A stretch of 64,000 bases of DNA. It comes from Poecilobothrus nobilitatus (taxonomy: Eukaryota; Arthropoda; Insecta; Diptera; Dolichopodidae). Position numbers and translations under genes: made by a program. Positions 9,040 to 20,515 of this stretch are shown here, piece by piece. Below the pieces are notes generated by a model. That model ran no database searches, had not been told where the DNA came from, and was given only the letters and a program-made list of their open reading frames with translations. The stretch is from positions 142,610,660 to 142,674,659 of the forward strand of contig OX352772.1 of assembly GCA_947095535.1 (NCBI GenBank), given 5' to 3'. The first letter of the stretch is position 1, and each line of letters begins with the position of its first letter.

Positions 9040-9731
9040 CCAAGCAACCTTAACTGAGCAACCTTAATTGAGTTAGCCAGAGATGTGGACGACGTGGATG
9101 TTCTTGCTCGTATTTCTTCAAAGGATGTATTAGGACGCCTTCCCGTGTTATATTGTTCTGGTCGGTGAGATAGGGGTGGAAAACTTTCTCTCGGCCACTC
9201 CGGTTCTTTCCTTCGGGGCACCGTTAACGCTTGTATTTGTTGCGATAACTCTTGGATCATGGTTTGCATTCTACTAAACTCCTGTTGCATATGGCCCTCG
9301 ACCGTCTTCGTAATTCGATTTTCCATGTCAGATTCCATTTCCCTGGATTGACTACCCTGGTCTACCTGGTAATTTGGGGGTTGATCATTTCCTATTGGCA
9401 ACGAGAAATTTCTATCGGTATTCTTCTGTAGATTTTTTCTTTGTTGTTTTGTTAAGAGTACTCGCTCTGCGCTTTCCGGGACTGCCCCTGCTGGTAGACT
9501 TGCAGTCTTTTCAACTAGTAACAGACTGTTTTTTATGACCGCTTTATGACATGTCGGGCAAGAACTACTGGTGTTTAGCCATCCATAAATGCAGGTCATA
9601 TGAAAGGTATGCCTGCATCTACTAGTCATTAACTCCTGATCATCTAGTAAGGATTCACAGCAGATCAAACACTGATTTGGTTCCATTGAAGGGGACCCTG
9701 GTCTCCCATCTATACTGTGTTTACCTGACAT
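9012..9731 (-). CDS. gag: RING-H2 finger and coiled-coil N-terminus of the Osvaldo-like Gag
   Basis: The 239-codon frame starts MSGKHSID. It contains a complete RING-H2 finger: C21-x2-C24-x14-C39-x-H41-x2-H44-x2-C47-x10-C58-x2-C61, with the Trp at position 51 that is common in ubiquitin-ligase RING-H2 domains. An amphipathic coiled-coil-like segment follows at about 130-165 (MENRITKTVEGHMQQEFSRM) and then a proline and Ser/Arg-rich linker. The frame then runs into the capsid region but is shifted near 9050 by the 38-bp duplication, so the last 12 or so residues are out of frame. RING-H2 fingers bind two zinc ions and often recruit ubiquitin-conjugating enzymes; activity here is inferred only. 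Confidence 0.8.
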   Translation of the reverse strand: MSGKHSIDGRPGSPSMEPNQCLICCESLLDDQELMTSRCRHTFHMTCIYGWLNTSSSCPTCHKAVIKNSLLLVEKTASLPAGAVPESAERVLLTKQQRKNLQKNTDRNFSLPIGNDQPPNYQVDQGSQSREMESDMENRITKTVEGHMQQEFSRMQTMIQELSQQIQALTVPRRKEPEWPRESFPPLSHRPEQYNTGRRPNTSFEEIRARTSTSSTSLANSIKVAQLRLLGCFVARLLS

Positions 9732-11018
9732 TTTGGGTGACTAGAAAGGAATACTTTATCAATAAATAAAATTATCGTCGAACCAATGACGTACTTCAAG
9801 TCAGAGAAAATTCAATTTCTAACGAAAAACAAATGTTTAAAATATAGAGATTTTACGATGTTCCGAAATTTTTTTTTTTGTTGCGGTTTTATCTTTTTTT
9901 TTTTTTCCCAAGGTAATATTATTTATTTCATAAAAAAAATTTGAATTAATAAATTTAATTTTTTTGTTTTTTTTTTTTTATATAGATTATAATTTAAAAA
10001 AAATAGATAAAATTTATTAATAATAATTATTTATTTTTTTCTTCTGAACCTTATTTCTCCCGTTTCTATTAGTAATGCTTATACATATACAAATATATAT
10101 ACGCATACTATGTATGTTTATAATAAATTATATAAAAGGTAACGAAACTGTGTAAATTCGAATTAAAACAAATTTATTACTTATGCCAACTTGAAACTTC
10201 ATAAAAAAAATTTTTTATAATATGCGAAATTACAAAACTATTTAGTGTTAAATTTTCTTCTGAAATAAATTCTAAATAATTCCTTTGAAAGTGAAGATTA
10301 AAATACGTTTAATTAATAAAATAAGTTTAATTTTAATTTAATAATAATTTTTTTTGTTTTTTTGGTTTAAATTGTTTAATAATAAGATATTTCTGCGGCA
10401 AATGCTTCTGTTATTAAAACGGACAACAATTTATTAATTCAATTTTATTAATATTATATATATTTATATTTCTAATTCATAATTTAACCTGGGTAGGTTT
10501 ATTCAATTAATGAGGTGCACAAAACATTTCTCCCATGTTAGCGTGACAAATGGATATAGGATGTAGGTATAGTATGAGATTTTAATTGATATTCCTGAGT
10601 AAAGTTAACTTTCAAATTGCCAGAATTTGCGCATAAATACTATAATCATCGGATGAGATAACCCGCGAAAATTTCCAGCGAAGTCTTCATATCCCAGATG
10701 TTTAGTATTCAGCGGTTGGCAAGATCAACTAAAATCCCAACTTCATAAAAATTTATTAAAATTAAACTGGTTAAATATTCATTGAAAATATTGCATTCTT
10801 TTCGGTCAAATACTAATGGTTATTTCAACATATTAGATCCGAATTCAAGAAAAGTCCACAATCCCTCAACCAATATTTCTAAATAAAAGGAAAGGATAGG
10901 AATAGGAAATAAATACCGTGAAGGTTTGCATTTTGTGGGGGGAACCTTTGGCCGTAGAAGCATTGAGCTTATGAAAATTATGCCGTGTAGGCTTGTTGCT
11001 CTTTCTTGTCCTTGTCGT
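9732..11018 (-). other. Leader of the Osvaldo-like element, AT-rich
   Basis: Between the Gag start and the primer site lies about 1.3 kb. The part at 9840-10480 is low-complexity (poly-T and TA tracts) and may be a later insertion. The part at 10485-11018 is of more even composition. No coding frame with recognisable homology is seen. Confidence 0.4.
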
Positions 11019-11036
11019 GCCCCACGTTGGGTGCCA
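11019..11036 (-). promoter_or_regulatory. Primer-binding site, tRNA-Lys type
   Basis: The minus strand reads TGGCACCCAACGTGGGGC, which matches the complement of the tRNA-Lys(CUU) 3' end with one mismatch. It sits 2 nt inside the inferred LTR end (CATTACA). Confidence 0.75.
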
Positions 11037-11038
11037 AC

Positions 11039-11375
11039 TGTAATGAAAAAAAGAGAAATTCCCTTAAACATGTAACTGTGCGGTGAATTCCCTAGAAGAA
11101 GTAGCAATAGCACGTCTTTTATTATTGGCTTAGCTAGCCGGAATGGGGTGGGGTCTTGCTACTACCTCTAGATGTTCATTATCCAGTATGCGTGCTACTT
11201 GATCGCATCTAATGATAAAAAAACCTGCAAAAGCTGCACAAAAAAAAGGAACAGGACATGCTATAAGGGAATTAAAATGTTTTGCTAGAGGAAGGTTCAG
11301 ATAACCAAGGCCTTCCTCCGCCCAACCCAACCATGTTGCCTATCCCATCCAGGGAATGCTGTAGGCAACCCAACA
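11039..11375 (-). repeat. Putative 5' LTR of the Osvaldo-like element
   Basis: The LTR is inferred from the primer site. On the minus strand it would start TGTTGGGTTG and end TTCATTACA, giving TGT...ACA termini and about 337 bp. It is less AT-rich than its surroundings. No second copy occurs in the window, so the outer boundary at 11375 is a best guess. Confidence 0.5.
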
Positions 11376-14039
11376 CTCACCAACTTCTCCACCCAGGTTA
11401 AATTATGGTTTTATTGACTAAGCCTCCATGAAAACAATCAAAATACTCACTTATCCATTGAATTTATTTATAAATTTAATAATAATTGGTAAAGTTATTG
11501 TTTTTTTTTTTTTTTTATCTTATAAAATTAGCTTTTGTTTCTTTATCTTAGTTTATATTGGAATAGAATATTTTACAAATTTTGTGTTTATAATGATAAT
11601 AGGAAAATATAAAAATGTAATTAAAATAAAATAATTAATGATATGATATATATATAATACTAATTTCCCATATACCTGAGTTATGAATATACATTTTTTT
11701 TTTTTCTTATTTGTATATTTAAGAAGAATTTAGATGTGAACTCCTAAAATTAAAATTAAAGTTCTTATATATTCCTATATTGTACATACATATTGTATAT
11801 ACACATATACAAAAATTCATACAATACAATTTACAATATAATTCAGTTTTTTATTTTTTTTTTTTTTCTTTCTTTTATTTCATTGAATTTATAAAAATTA
11901 CATAAAATCAATTTTACAAATTCCAATAGAAATTGTTTAATTACTTACATATTTTTTTTTTTTTTCTTCTTTTAGTTCTTTTTTTTTTCAAATTATTTTT
12001 GTATATTTTGAATCTATTTAAAATACTTACATTCTAAATTTAAATGAGTATAACACCTAAAAGCAGCTGCTGAAGCTAATTTTATAATATATTTCCTATT
12101 ATTACAACAAGAATAACAATTCTACGGATATTCAAAAGTAAATTAAAATAAACTGGTCGTATAAATTTTTTTTTCCTTTTTTTTTTTTTTTATATAACAG
12201 CTTCAATTTCCATTTTTTTCCTCATTTTTTTTTTTTTTTTTGTTTTTCCACATATCTTATTATTGTAAGGGATGCATATTATGTACTCGGCAGGCTTATT
12301 ATGTTAATTAAAAAAATTTTTTTTTTTTTTTTATAAATTCAATGGTAAGTCTATTATTTATAAGCATATATATTTACACACGTGTACATTTGCACACAAG
12401 ATTATAAGCAAAATTTTAATATGGATTAACTGTTTATAATAAGAGTAGAAAAAAATACGTATATTAATGTGATAATTAACGTAAACTTATACTATTTAAT
12501 TTTGAGATAAAAAAAATTAGAATTTAAATAAAATTTGTCAAAAATATTTTTTTTTTCTTTTTTTAATTTTAAATATTTAGTGTTTTAATATAGTTGTTGG
12601 TCATTAAGAATTAAACAACAGTTTCTAAATTGATATGCACTTGGCAACTTTTTTCTGGTTTTTTTTTTTTTTTTTTTTTTTTGTTCTTTGTATTCACCCT
12701 TTTATTAATTTCACATGGATTTTTTTTTCTTAATTTCTTTTTGCAAATTAAGAAAACACAACTCCGTAGTTTTATAAATTTTACCGAGTAACTTATATTT
12801 TATATTTCATTATTGAACAAAAATGTGTTCTTATCTTTTTTTGTTTTTTGTTTAAAACATAAAATGTATTTATCATAAAAGCAATGAAAAAAAAGTCCAT
12901 GTTCACTTGATAACTTCTATTAAAAATCATAAAATGTATTATAATTTTTTCTTTTTTTTTTTTTTTTCTTTTTTTTTTTACAATTAAAATTTTCTATAAA
13001 ATTTAGAACTACTCTCTACTTCCAGCTCACAATCACGAATGTCCCCTTAACCATACGACCTTTTTCATATTTTCAAAAATTTTTTTTTTTTTTTTTTTTT
13101 TATATAGCGTTATAGCCGAAGACGTAACTCTCCAAAAAAAATCAGATCATTCGATTTTGTTTTTGTTTTATACGGAAGACCTAATTATATTCGCAAAGAA
13201 CAGTACCTAATTACAATGACCATGTATGGAGAAAAAAAATCGAATGATCATATTACAAAATTTACAACAACAAAGTTATTTATTTTAAAATGAAAAATTT
13301 ATTAAAAAAATTTATTTAAAGTAATTCAAAAAAAAATAATTAGGTACCGTTTAAGTAGGTAAAAATTATCAGCACATGTTCGCAACGAATTAGGGAAAAA
13401 AAATTTATACAGGATTATATAATACAAAAAAATTAACATGTGATTTGAAAAGTAAAAAAAAAGGTCATACAATTTTTAAATCTTGGAAATATATAATTAG
13501 AATGATAACTACATGCGTGGACAAAATTTTGGATGCGATTTTATGCACTTTGAATGGAAATTTATGAGAAAATTATACGATTTTGAGATAATTGAGTGAA
13601 GAATAAAATTTTGAGAGTTATATATATAAAAGAATAGGAATTTTACGGAAAATTTAATTGATAGCAATGAACGACATTTAATAGAAGCACCAAAATTATA
13701 CATTTCGTATGAGACCGTCACAAACTGTAGACCCTGATTAGTATTATGATTATAATTATTATTATTAAGGCTCCTATAATTTTGAGATCTACTATTATTA
13801 TTGCTCTTAATGTTAGAATTAAAATTGGTATTTTCATAATTAGAATTAATATTGTTACGGTTAGTATTTTTTTTTTGTATCAGACATTTGCTTAAACCAA
13901 GAATCAGTTATGTTGTTCATTCAGTGAACTATCATAATTAACTGGAAAAGTCATCATTTACAAGGGTTAGTATGTTAGTACTAATAGTTAGTAAATGATG
14001 ATTAGATATTAAAAAAACTTAATACTTTTGGTCATTACC
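11376..14039. other. AT-rich spacer with many poly-T tracts
   Basis: No gene recognised. There are at least eight poly-T runs of 12 or more (for example near 11504, 12185, 12658, 12956 and 13080) and TA-rich stretches. A short inverted repeat (ATCATTCGATTTT) lies at about 13146 and about 13240. A 10-bp inverted repeat (CATCATTTAC) lies at about 13953 and 13991. Small frames here have no recognisable motifs. Confidence 0.6.
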
Positions 14040-14721
14040 ACTGTTAGTAACTAATTTTTAATGGAAATTTATTTAAGAACTTTTGCAAAAAACTTTTTCG
14101 TTATTTAATACATTAAATTCAGTTGGTTTATCTACATCTAACTTAAATTTTAAATTTAATTTATCTAAAATATTTGATAGATCAGTAGAAAATTGACTTA
14201 CATTATTTAATTTGATGGAATCAAGCATTTCTTTCAATCTTAGATAACACTCCGTAACGCCAGTCGCCAAATGATTTCACTAGTTGAGCTTTGACATCTT
14301 TCCATGTTCCATTCTCGATGCGACAGATTGGAACAGCTACTGGTCCCTGCATCTTGATTAATAAGATGTTAAATGGATACGACTTCAATGTTGCGTCTTG
14401 TATTAAATTAGTGATGGTTTCCACTTCTTATATGAAGTGTGTTAGTCCAAAGGTATCACTTACGTTGAATATTGGTACTGCACTTGCTTCGGTGATTAGA
14501 TCTTTTCTAATCTAAAATGTAATCAATTTTGTAATATTGTTGAGTACCATGTTGAAATTATCTCGGATTATAATTAACTCCTGAATGTAGTTAATGTTGT
14601 TTGCCACCTTTATAGCTAGTAATTTTGTAATTTTCCGTTTAAAATACGGATTAAATCTTTTCATAAATAAATATTTTATTTTTCTTCTGTCAATTAATCC
14701 TTGATAGGAAACCAAACACAC
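14040..14721 (-). pseudogene. Gypsy-like Gag fragment
   Basis: Three overlapping minus-strand frames (14512-14721, 14221-14424 and 14073-14270) together read like a Ty3/gypsy capsid: ITNLIQDATLKSYPFNILL, then WKDVKAQLVKSFGDWR (the usual W..VK..L...FGD motif), then a VTECYLRLKEMLDSIKL helix. Frame changes between the parts show decay. No LTR or pol is attached. Confidence 0.5.
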
Positions 14722-14999
14722 AAATATTATATAGTTGCCATTTAAAGTTCACTTTAAATACAGTTTTGTTAGCACAATTTTATTGATATATCTATTGTTT
14801 GTTGGTTGGTTGGTTTACGTGGCTGGTCCTGTCCACCGTGACAAGACCACAATTAGCACGTTCGCACCATTTTATTACCACTTCCGTGACCACAAGGCTT
14901 ATGTTTAGGCTATAACGGATTTAATTTCAGATCCATTTCGCGGCATTCAGGAAGCTTACCATTTCTGCAGGTTGCTTAGACGCTAGATCGCTAAGATCT

Positions 15000-15420
15000 T
15001 TAAATTAAATCACGGCTACCCAGAGCTGCTCTTCTGGCCCTGGCCAGCGCTGGGCATTTACACGTGAAGTGTATAATGGTTTTTTTCTCATTCTGTTCAC
15101 CATTATGTGTTCTGTTCTTTCTCATTCTGCGGCATTATGTGTTGAATGGAATACCTAATCTGGCCGCATGTTCGCCAATTGGCCAGTGCCCCGTGAACAC
15201 ATCTATTGGTCTGGTTATGTCCCACAGAGATACCTTCAATAGGTTGTCCGTTCTTTTGTTGTCGTACGTCGGCCATATTTTCTTGATCGTACGGCATGAG
15301 GTTAATTCTTTCCACCTTCTTTTCGCTAGGGATAAAAAGTGTAGAAAAGTATCCCTTTTAACGCTATTTAGTGGTGGATCTACCTGTTCTTCCAGTGAAG
15401 CATTCAGATTGGAGCCCCTC
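15000..15420 (-). pseudogene. LINE ORF2 C-terminal zinc-finger-like tail, frameshifted
   Basis: Downstream of RNase H the minus strand has pieces of the tail that follows RNase H in I/LOA elements, including a cysteine-histidine segment near 15310-15150 in a shifted frame and HFTCKCPALARARRA near 15065-15010. At least one frameshift breaks it. The tail of this group usually holds a CCHC-like finger. The rest, down to about 14.79 kb, would be 3' untranslated sequence. Confidence 0.5.
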
Positions 15421-15424
15421 CTTG

Positions 15425-15799
15425 CTAATTATCAGCATGTTCATTTCCTATGATGTTCCTATGTCCCGGAACCCACAGTAATGTAACATTGTGTTGATAG
15501 CTTATATTCTTAAGCTCGTCAGAGCATTTTCTGACAAACTTGGATGTTATTATCGCAGAGTTAAGCGCCACGATTGCTGCTTGGCTATCAGTGACAATGG
15601 CAATGCTTCCCCGCAGAGAAGTATTGCTCCTAAGTATTTGGCATGCTCTCCAGATTCCTAGCATTTCAGTTTGAAATACACTGGATTTATTGGGAAGTCT
15701 GCAAGCATGTTCTATTTTGAGTTTTTCTGAATAGACACCAGCACCGACACCGCAGTCCATTTTTGACCCAGTGAAAAGTGTGATGTCTACTTCACCCAA
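15425..15799 (-). pseudogene. LINE RNase H domain
   Basis: This open frame of 124 codons holds a near-complete RNase H: a first strand (VDITLFTGSKM, where Gly replaces the usual catalytic Asp), then VFQTEMLGIWRA with the catalytic Glu, IVTDSQAAIVAL with an Asp, and WVPGHRNIIGNEHAD with the last Asp. RNase H removes the RNA strand of RNA-DNA hybrids. The loss of the first Asp suggests it is inactive. It follows the RT thumb frame directly, with a frame break near 15810. Confidence 0.8.
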
Positions 15800-15814
15800 A
15801 GAGTTTCCTTGTCT

Positions 15815-16455
15815 TCATTCTCTTCTTGATGGAATCTTTACTTTGAAATTCTTAACAATTTCCGAACTTGGAATAGTGGAGTCTGTGGAATGTGGCAGAT
15901 CCCAAGCTGTCGAGCTTAGAATACTGCTATGTCCATAAAGTTTTGTGCGCCAGTGCCCATTTTCTCTGAGTCTGACCGCACTACAACAGGCTAGAAATCT
16001 TATATGGAGATCAATGGGGAGGAGATAAAGAAGTGCATCTAGTGCATTACTTTGTGTCGATGTCAACGCACCCGTAATGCTTATACATCCACCTCTCTGT
16101 ACCTTACCAAGTTTGGGTCGCATATACTCCTTCTCTAGCTTTGGCCACCAGACTAATGATCCATAGGTAAGAATGGGGCGTACTATAGCTGTGTACATCC
16201 ATAAAGCCATTCTTGGCTTCAATCCCGTTAACTTTTTCCTACAAAAATACAGGGCTACACAGGCCTTTTTGGCTCATTCTTCACTATTATGTCTCCACTT
16301 CAGTTTCATATCAAGTACCACTCCTAGGTATTTGACACTGGCGGCTAAATTCATATATACACCATCCAATCTAGGCTTGGTGAATTCCGATATGTTTGTT
16401 CTCTTTGTGAATAGCATAGATCAGTTTTGTCCGGATTGACGCAGAGGCCACATCA
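15815..16455 (-). pseudogene. LINE RT palm end and thumb
   Basis: After the deletion junction the minus strand reads CGLCVNPDKT, LDWMVYMNLAASVKYLGVVL, KLKWRHN and then the thumb frame at 15815-16222 (WMYTAIVRPILTYGSLVWWP). Two frame changes occur between 16222 and 16455. This is the standard end of an I/LOA/Jockey-type RT. The catalytic YADD box is not present. Confidence 0.7.
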
Positions 16456-16495
16456 GTGTCTACCCATTTTCCACATCTCGAAAATGGGTAGACAC

Positions 16496-16985
16496 TAAAA
16501 GATCTAGGGTTTCAGCGGCTGAATCAGTCCAATTCCCTTCCAGAGTTCTCAGAAAGAAAGGATTGGAGTGTTCTCTAGATAAAACTCTGCTAAGTCTGGC
16601 TGAGCCTCTAGTACTTTCAATTGATTCACAATAATCCTTTCATGATTGGGTTTTATCCAATCGGATTGCTCTCTTATATTCCGTAAGTTGGTCCTTATAG
16701 AGTTGCTATTTATTCTGCCTGTAGCAGATATTGTAGGCGTCCCTAGTCTCCTTTCTTAGGTTACTTAAGTTCTCATTCCACCAGACCGGATATGTCTTTT
16801 TGCTTCGCTTAATAGGACATGCCACTTTGAATGAGACCTCCATGGCCCTTGTAAACATGTGAGTTCTCTTTTCTAACTCGTTTTCAGTTGCGATATCTGA
16901 GTTAGCTATCACCAAAAGTTTTCTTCTAGCTACTTTTCTGAATTTTCTCCAGTCGGTAGCCCTGGCGTTTCTGTAGGGCTTGGGA
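16496..16985 (-). pseudogene. LINE endonuclease-RT linker
   Basis: The minus strand begins with the end of the endonuclease region (NPKPYRNARATDWRKFRKVA), continues in the open frame 16706-16915 (CPIKRSKKTYPVWWNENLSN), and then, in another frame with one stop, reads CESIESTRGSARLSRVLS and LDLLVSTHF, where the RT should begin. The three LINE copies in the window share this linker. Confidence 0.7.
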
Positions 16986-17009
16986 TTTTCAGGCTTAATA
17001 TTGATGTTG

Positions 17010-17640
17010 TATTCAAAATGCTAAAAATACTACCAATTAGAAACATATTTTTTTACAAAACTCTGAAAATCTTTTATATGCGATCGGGGAATATGGTCTT
17101 AAGGCGTTCGTATAGATATAATCTGAGAATCAATAATAGAAGTCTGGTTTCTGTTCCTCTTTTTAATAGACATCACTACTGTCCATTCTTTATCATCACA
17201 GCACCTAAACTCTTTAATAAATTACTTTCTAATATAAAAAATTCAAACTAACTATCAAAATTTCTCAAACTGACTAAGGAGTGGGTTTTAAATATTAATT
17301 CTGTAAATGCTGATGAGCTTTTAAATACATTAGTTTGAAATTTTACATAAATCTTTAAAATTGTTACTTTTGTTTTGGACGGATTTTTTTTTATTTGATT
17401 TTTATTTTTTGTAACCCCATACATAATTTTATTAAATGGATTCTAATTTTAAACTATTCAATACTTGCTTTTTAGCAATAGAATAGGTTTTCTATAGCAA
17501 TAGAATAGCAAAAAAAACAAAAAAAAAATTGTTACTTTTACTTAAATTTAATTAAATTTAATTTAGTTATATTGAAAACATATTTTGAATTTGTAATATA
17601 TAAATAATGAATAAATGAATTGAATAAAAATAAAAAATAA
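17010..17640 (+). pseudogene. CR1/Jockey-like LINE: RT C-terminal end and 3' UTR
   Basis: The 77-codon frame at 17018-17251 matches the C-terminal tail of CR1/Jockey-type ORF2 (LPIRNIFFYKTLKIFYMR, then the HHYCPFFIITAPKLFNKLL pattern that follows the thumb), and the reading continues in pieces to about 17340. An AT-rich 3' region then ends in short TGAATAAA-like repeats at about 17600-17640, where a LINE tail would be expected. It is 5' truncated at about 17.01 kb against LINE copy 1. Confidence 0.6.
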
Positions 17641-17812
17641 TGTTGAAGAGAATCCAATTGTGGTCCGAAAAAGACCTTTTCTCGGATACTCTCCATTTCT
17701 CTATATTTAGGGTTTCGTAATATTTAACTAATACATGTAATACCTAACTTATATTTTTTATTTTTAAAAGAAAAAATTTATTTATTTAAACAACGATTTG
17801 AGGAAAGAAGAA

Positions 17813-18290
17813 CAACTTCTACAGAATGTTAACTTATAACTAAATTTTAAAACTAAAAATATTTGAGGAATCAAACAATTTAACAATATTGCAAAAATAG
17901 ATTATGGGCAATTTTAAATATGTTGGTTTTTAAAATTTAGTGACTTATAATTTGACACTTGTTTTAATAAAAGAAAGTATTACAAAGAATGAGACTTTTT
18001 TCTAGGTCAATTTATTTATTATAAGAATTTATTAAAAGAAGAAAAACAAAATTACCAACAACAATAATTTTGCTTATCAGTAAAATTATTATTTTTTCCA
18101 CTTGAAAATTTAAATTTTAGTTATTACGAAATTAGGTTGTTTGAAAACAACTAAATTTTAAAGAAAAGAAAATGTTTATAATAAATTAAATTTGAAAGAA
18201 ATATTTTATTTAATTTAGCATTTCGTTTCATGAGATAAATAATTTCTTAGAGTTTCGTTAATAATAGGATAAATAATAGGACAGATAACT
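17813..18290 (-). repeat. Solo LTR, errantivirus-like; paralogue of 3962-4468
   Basis: It aligns along its whole length with the LTR at 3962-4468, with two larger deletions of about 10-25 bp and scattered changes. On the minus strand it starts AGTTATCT. No coding sequence of the same element is attached on either side and no primer site follows its end, so it is best read as a solo LTR. Confidence 0.6.
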
Positions 18291-20210
18291 TGTCCTCCGG
18301 GTATTTCTTTTTAAATTTATAAAAGGAATCCATAATTCTCATAGCCTTCGCAATTTCATTCATTCATTCATGTTTATTTTTATTTTTAAAAGGAGCTTGT
18401 TTTGTATTTCTTACCTACAGATAATCATCAGATCAGATAACTCACCTACTAAATTTTCAAAGTCAGGCAAACTACTATGTCTATTCCAAATTTCATCACT
18501 TTCTATATATTTGGAATCACTTCATCATCACTTTTGTGTATTATATACTTAGACTAGCAGAGTACCCGGCGTTGCCCGGAGTATTTTATTGGCTTTATGA
18601 AATAAAAATTATTAACTTATGTTTCTGCGTTAATATAATTTAATTAATATAGTTAACTTATTACCATGCATTTACAGATGCTGGTAGTTTATATTCTATT
18701 TTTTATTAGATTTAGTTAAATTGAATAAACAGAGCCAAGAATTAGAGACAATTCTTCTACAAAAAATTTTTAAAGGAATCAATAATCTATTGAGTACACA
18801 ATTACGGCGAAGTGAATTTCCACAATATATTCGTTAATACCGAAACATAAAATTGCATTTCAATTATGCCCATAATTAGTACATTTTTTTTCGTAAGTAA
18901 TGTCACTTCATGTTTTTGTGAATTATCCTTTTAAGCACATTTTGAAAAATTTGCTATTAGGTTCGCTCTGTCCCTCCGTCTGTTAAAACTTATATACTGT
19001 TTAACAACGCGCAATGAAATATTAACTATGTGTCTTAAAAGAGTAATGTTGTAGAACATCTTTTTTATGTACCCTCACCGTTGGAGATCCTACAGCACTG
19101 ACGGCTCTTCAAATTTTGAAAAAACTTCTTTTTAAATGCGTACATTTCAGGTTCTGTTTAACATATTTTCAATATAAAAAATACATGATTGTTTTTTACC
19201 TTTATAAATCAACCAGAATTTTTTTACATTTAGTTTTTCTAATTATGTTTCCAAATTGATTGGCTAAAAATATGTGTAAAAATGTTGTATGGATAAGAAT
19301 ATAAGGTTTTCTGTTCTTTAAATATGTATGTACTCATTTTTGATTAAATGCTGTACAGAAATGTGAATATGTTTTCTAATTGATTTAATTGATTAAGTTT
19401 ATAGTATTTTGAAATATACGGATATTATACATACTATATGTACATATTTCAATGATATTTTATGGCAACATTTTATACACATGCATCTTATATAGCTAGA
19501 CCACATGTAAAGACCACATGTAAGTAATGCATTTCTGAATGATGGCATGATGATTGTCTAATGTAGGAGATTGTTTCTGTTTTTTAATAACGGCAGAAAA
19601 TCCTTTTATTTTTGGATAATTGTTAAATTAATATATAATATGTACGTACTTTTGTATTTACAAACGTAATTAATAAATAAAAAATAGCAAATTAAAAAAA
19701 ATTAAAAAAATACAATTCATTAAAACAAAATTAAAATAAATATTCAATTCTTCAAAGGGATCACTATCATTTAAAATTTCATTCATCAAACAAAAAATTA
19801 CATATGTATACTTTTATAAGCAAAAATACAACAGAATTTAGTTTTTCCAATATCTACCAATAAAGCTTTTTTTTTCTAACCAGAAAAAAGTTCGGCAACA
19901 ATGCAAATCTATTTTATCAATTTTATTATTTAAATATAAATATCTTATTTTCTATATTGAATATAAAATTGAGTTTCATAAAATTTTTTACGTTTAGAAT
20001 TAGAATATTATATTAAGATTTCCAAGTATGTATTTCATAAGTATTACAAATATGGGGCTTCTGGCACAGCTTTTTGGGAGTTTTGAGTAATGTAGGTAAA
20101 GCCAATACGTATTGTAGAGGCACAAACCGAATGAAAGTAAAGATTTAAGTTTCAAGAGTTAATTTTTAATTTGAAATTTAAAAAAGCTTACGGTTTAGGT
20201 GTAATATAAT
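18291..20210. other. AT-rich stretch with one dispersed-repeat signature
   Basis: No gene recognised. At 18556-18585 a short GC-rich motif (AGAGTACCCGGCGTTGCCCGG) stands out from the AT-rich context; similar motifs mark the edges of dispersed repeats in many insects (from memory). The rest has no frame with recognisable homology. Confidence 0.4.
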
Positions 20211-20515
20211 TGAATATATGAAAGTTTAATATGTAGAAAACTTTTTTTTTCGTTGAGATCAGTTTAAATAAAGTTTAAAAACTTTATCGGTTTATTATAT
20301 ATTAAACCAAATATATGAAAGTTTAATATGTAGAAAGCTTTTTATAATTAAGCTAAATATATAAAAATTTAATATGTAGAAAACTTTTCGTTGATATCAG
20401 TTATGTTTTAAAAAAGAGTTTGAAAACTTTAACGGATATTATATTTTAAACTAAATAATATATGAAAGTTTAATATGAGGAAAACTTTTGCGTCGAGATC
20501 AGTTATGCCTAAAAT
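20210..20515. repeat. Local tandem repeat, about four units of 50-100 bp
   Basis: The string ATATATGAAAGTTTAATATG or a near form recurs at about 20213, 20309, 20356 and 20457, each followed by AGAAAAC or AGGAAAAC and usually a GTTGAGATCAGTT-like stretch. Confidence 0.6.

Larger units (their letters stand above)
4931..11375 (-). mobile_element. Osvaldo/Ulysses-like Ty3 LTR-retrotransposon, 5' LTR to pol end
   Basis: In minus-strand order: a putative 5' LTR (11039-11375), a tRNA-Lys primer site (11019-11036), a leader of about 1.3 kb, a RING-H2-headed Gag, zinc knuckles, protease, RT, RNase H and integrase. The RT variant NAPQTLCRLMD after the PFGL motif and the Lys primer resemble the Osvaldo/Ulysses lineage as I remember it; the exact clade is an inference. 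Gag and protease carry four small lesions (a 38-bp duplication, a stop and a 5-bp duplication among them), while pol is open for 917 codons. No matching 3' LTR is seen below 4931. Confidence 0.7.
14790..17005 (-). mobile_element. I/LOA-type LINE with RNase H, copy 1, RT core deleted
   Basis: The minus strand reads from an endonuclease end (near 16980) through the EN-RT linker (WWNENLSNLRKETRDAYN, then NPFFLRTLEGNWTDS), then jumps to the end of the RT palm (CGLCVNPDKT), the thumb, RNase H and a cysteine-rich tail ending near 15.0 kb (HFTCKCPAL). The fingers and catalytic palm, including the YADD box, are missing. The jump lies inside a perfect 16-bp inverted repeat at 16455-16495. It is truncated at the 5' end. 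Copies 2 and 3 lie at 46.0 and 51.9 kb. The clade name rests on the domain order. Confidence 0.7.

Noticed and set aside
10820..11330. Two minus-strand frames of 97 and 66 codons
   Set aside because: They span the primer site and the inferred LTR, have no motifs and are better explained as leader and LTR.
11428..11634. Hydrophobic 68-codon forward frame
   Set aside because: Low-complexity AT-rich DNA; the Phe/Ile-rich reading is a composition effect.
13140..13255. Inverted ATCATTCGATTTT pair, possible MITE
   Set aside because: The matching part is only about 13 bp, with no target duplication and no second copy in the window.
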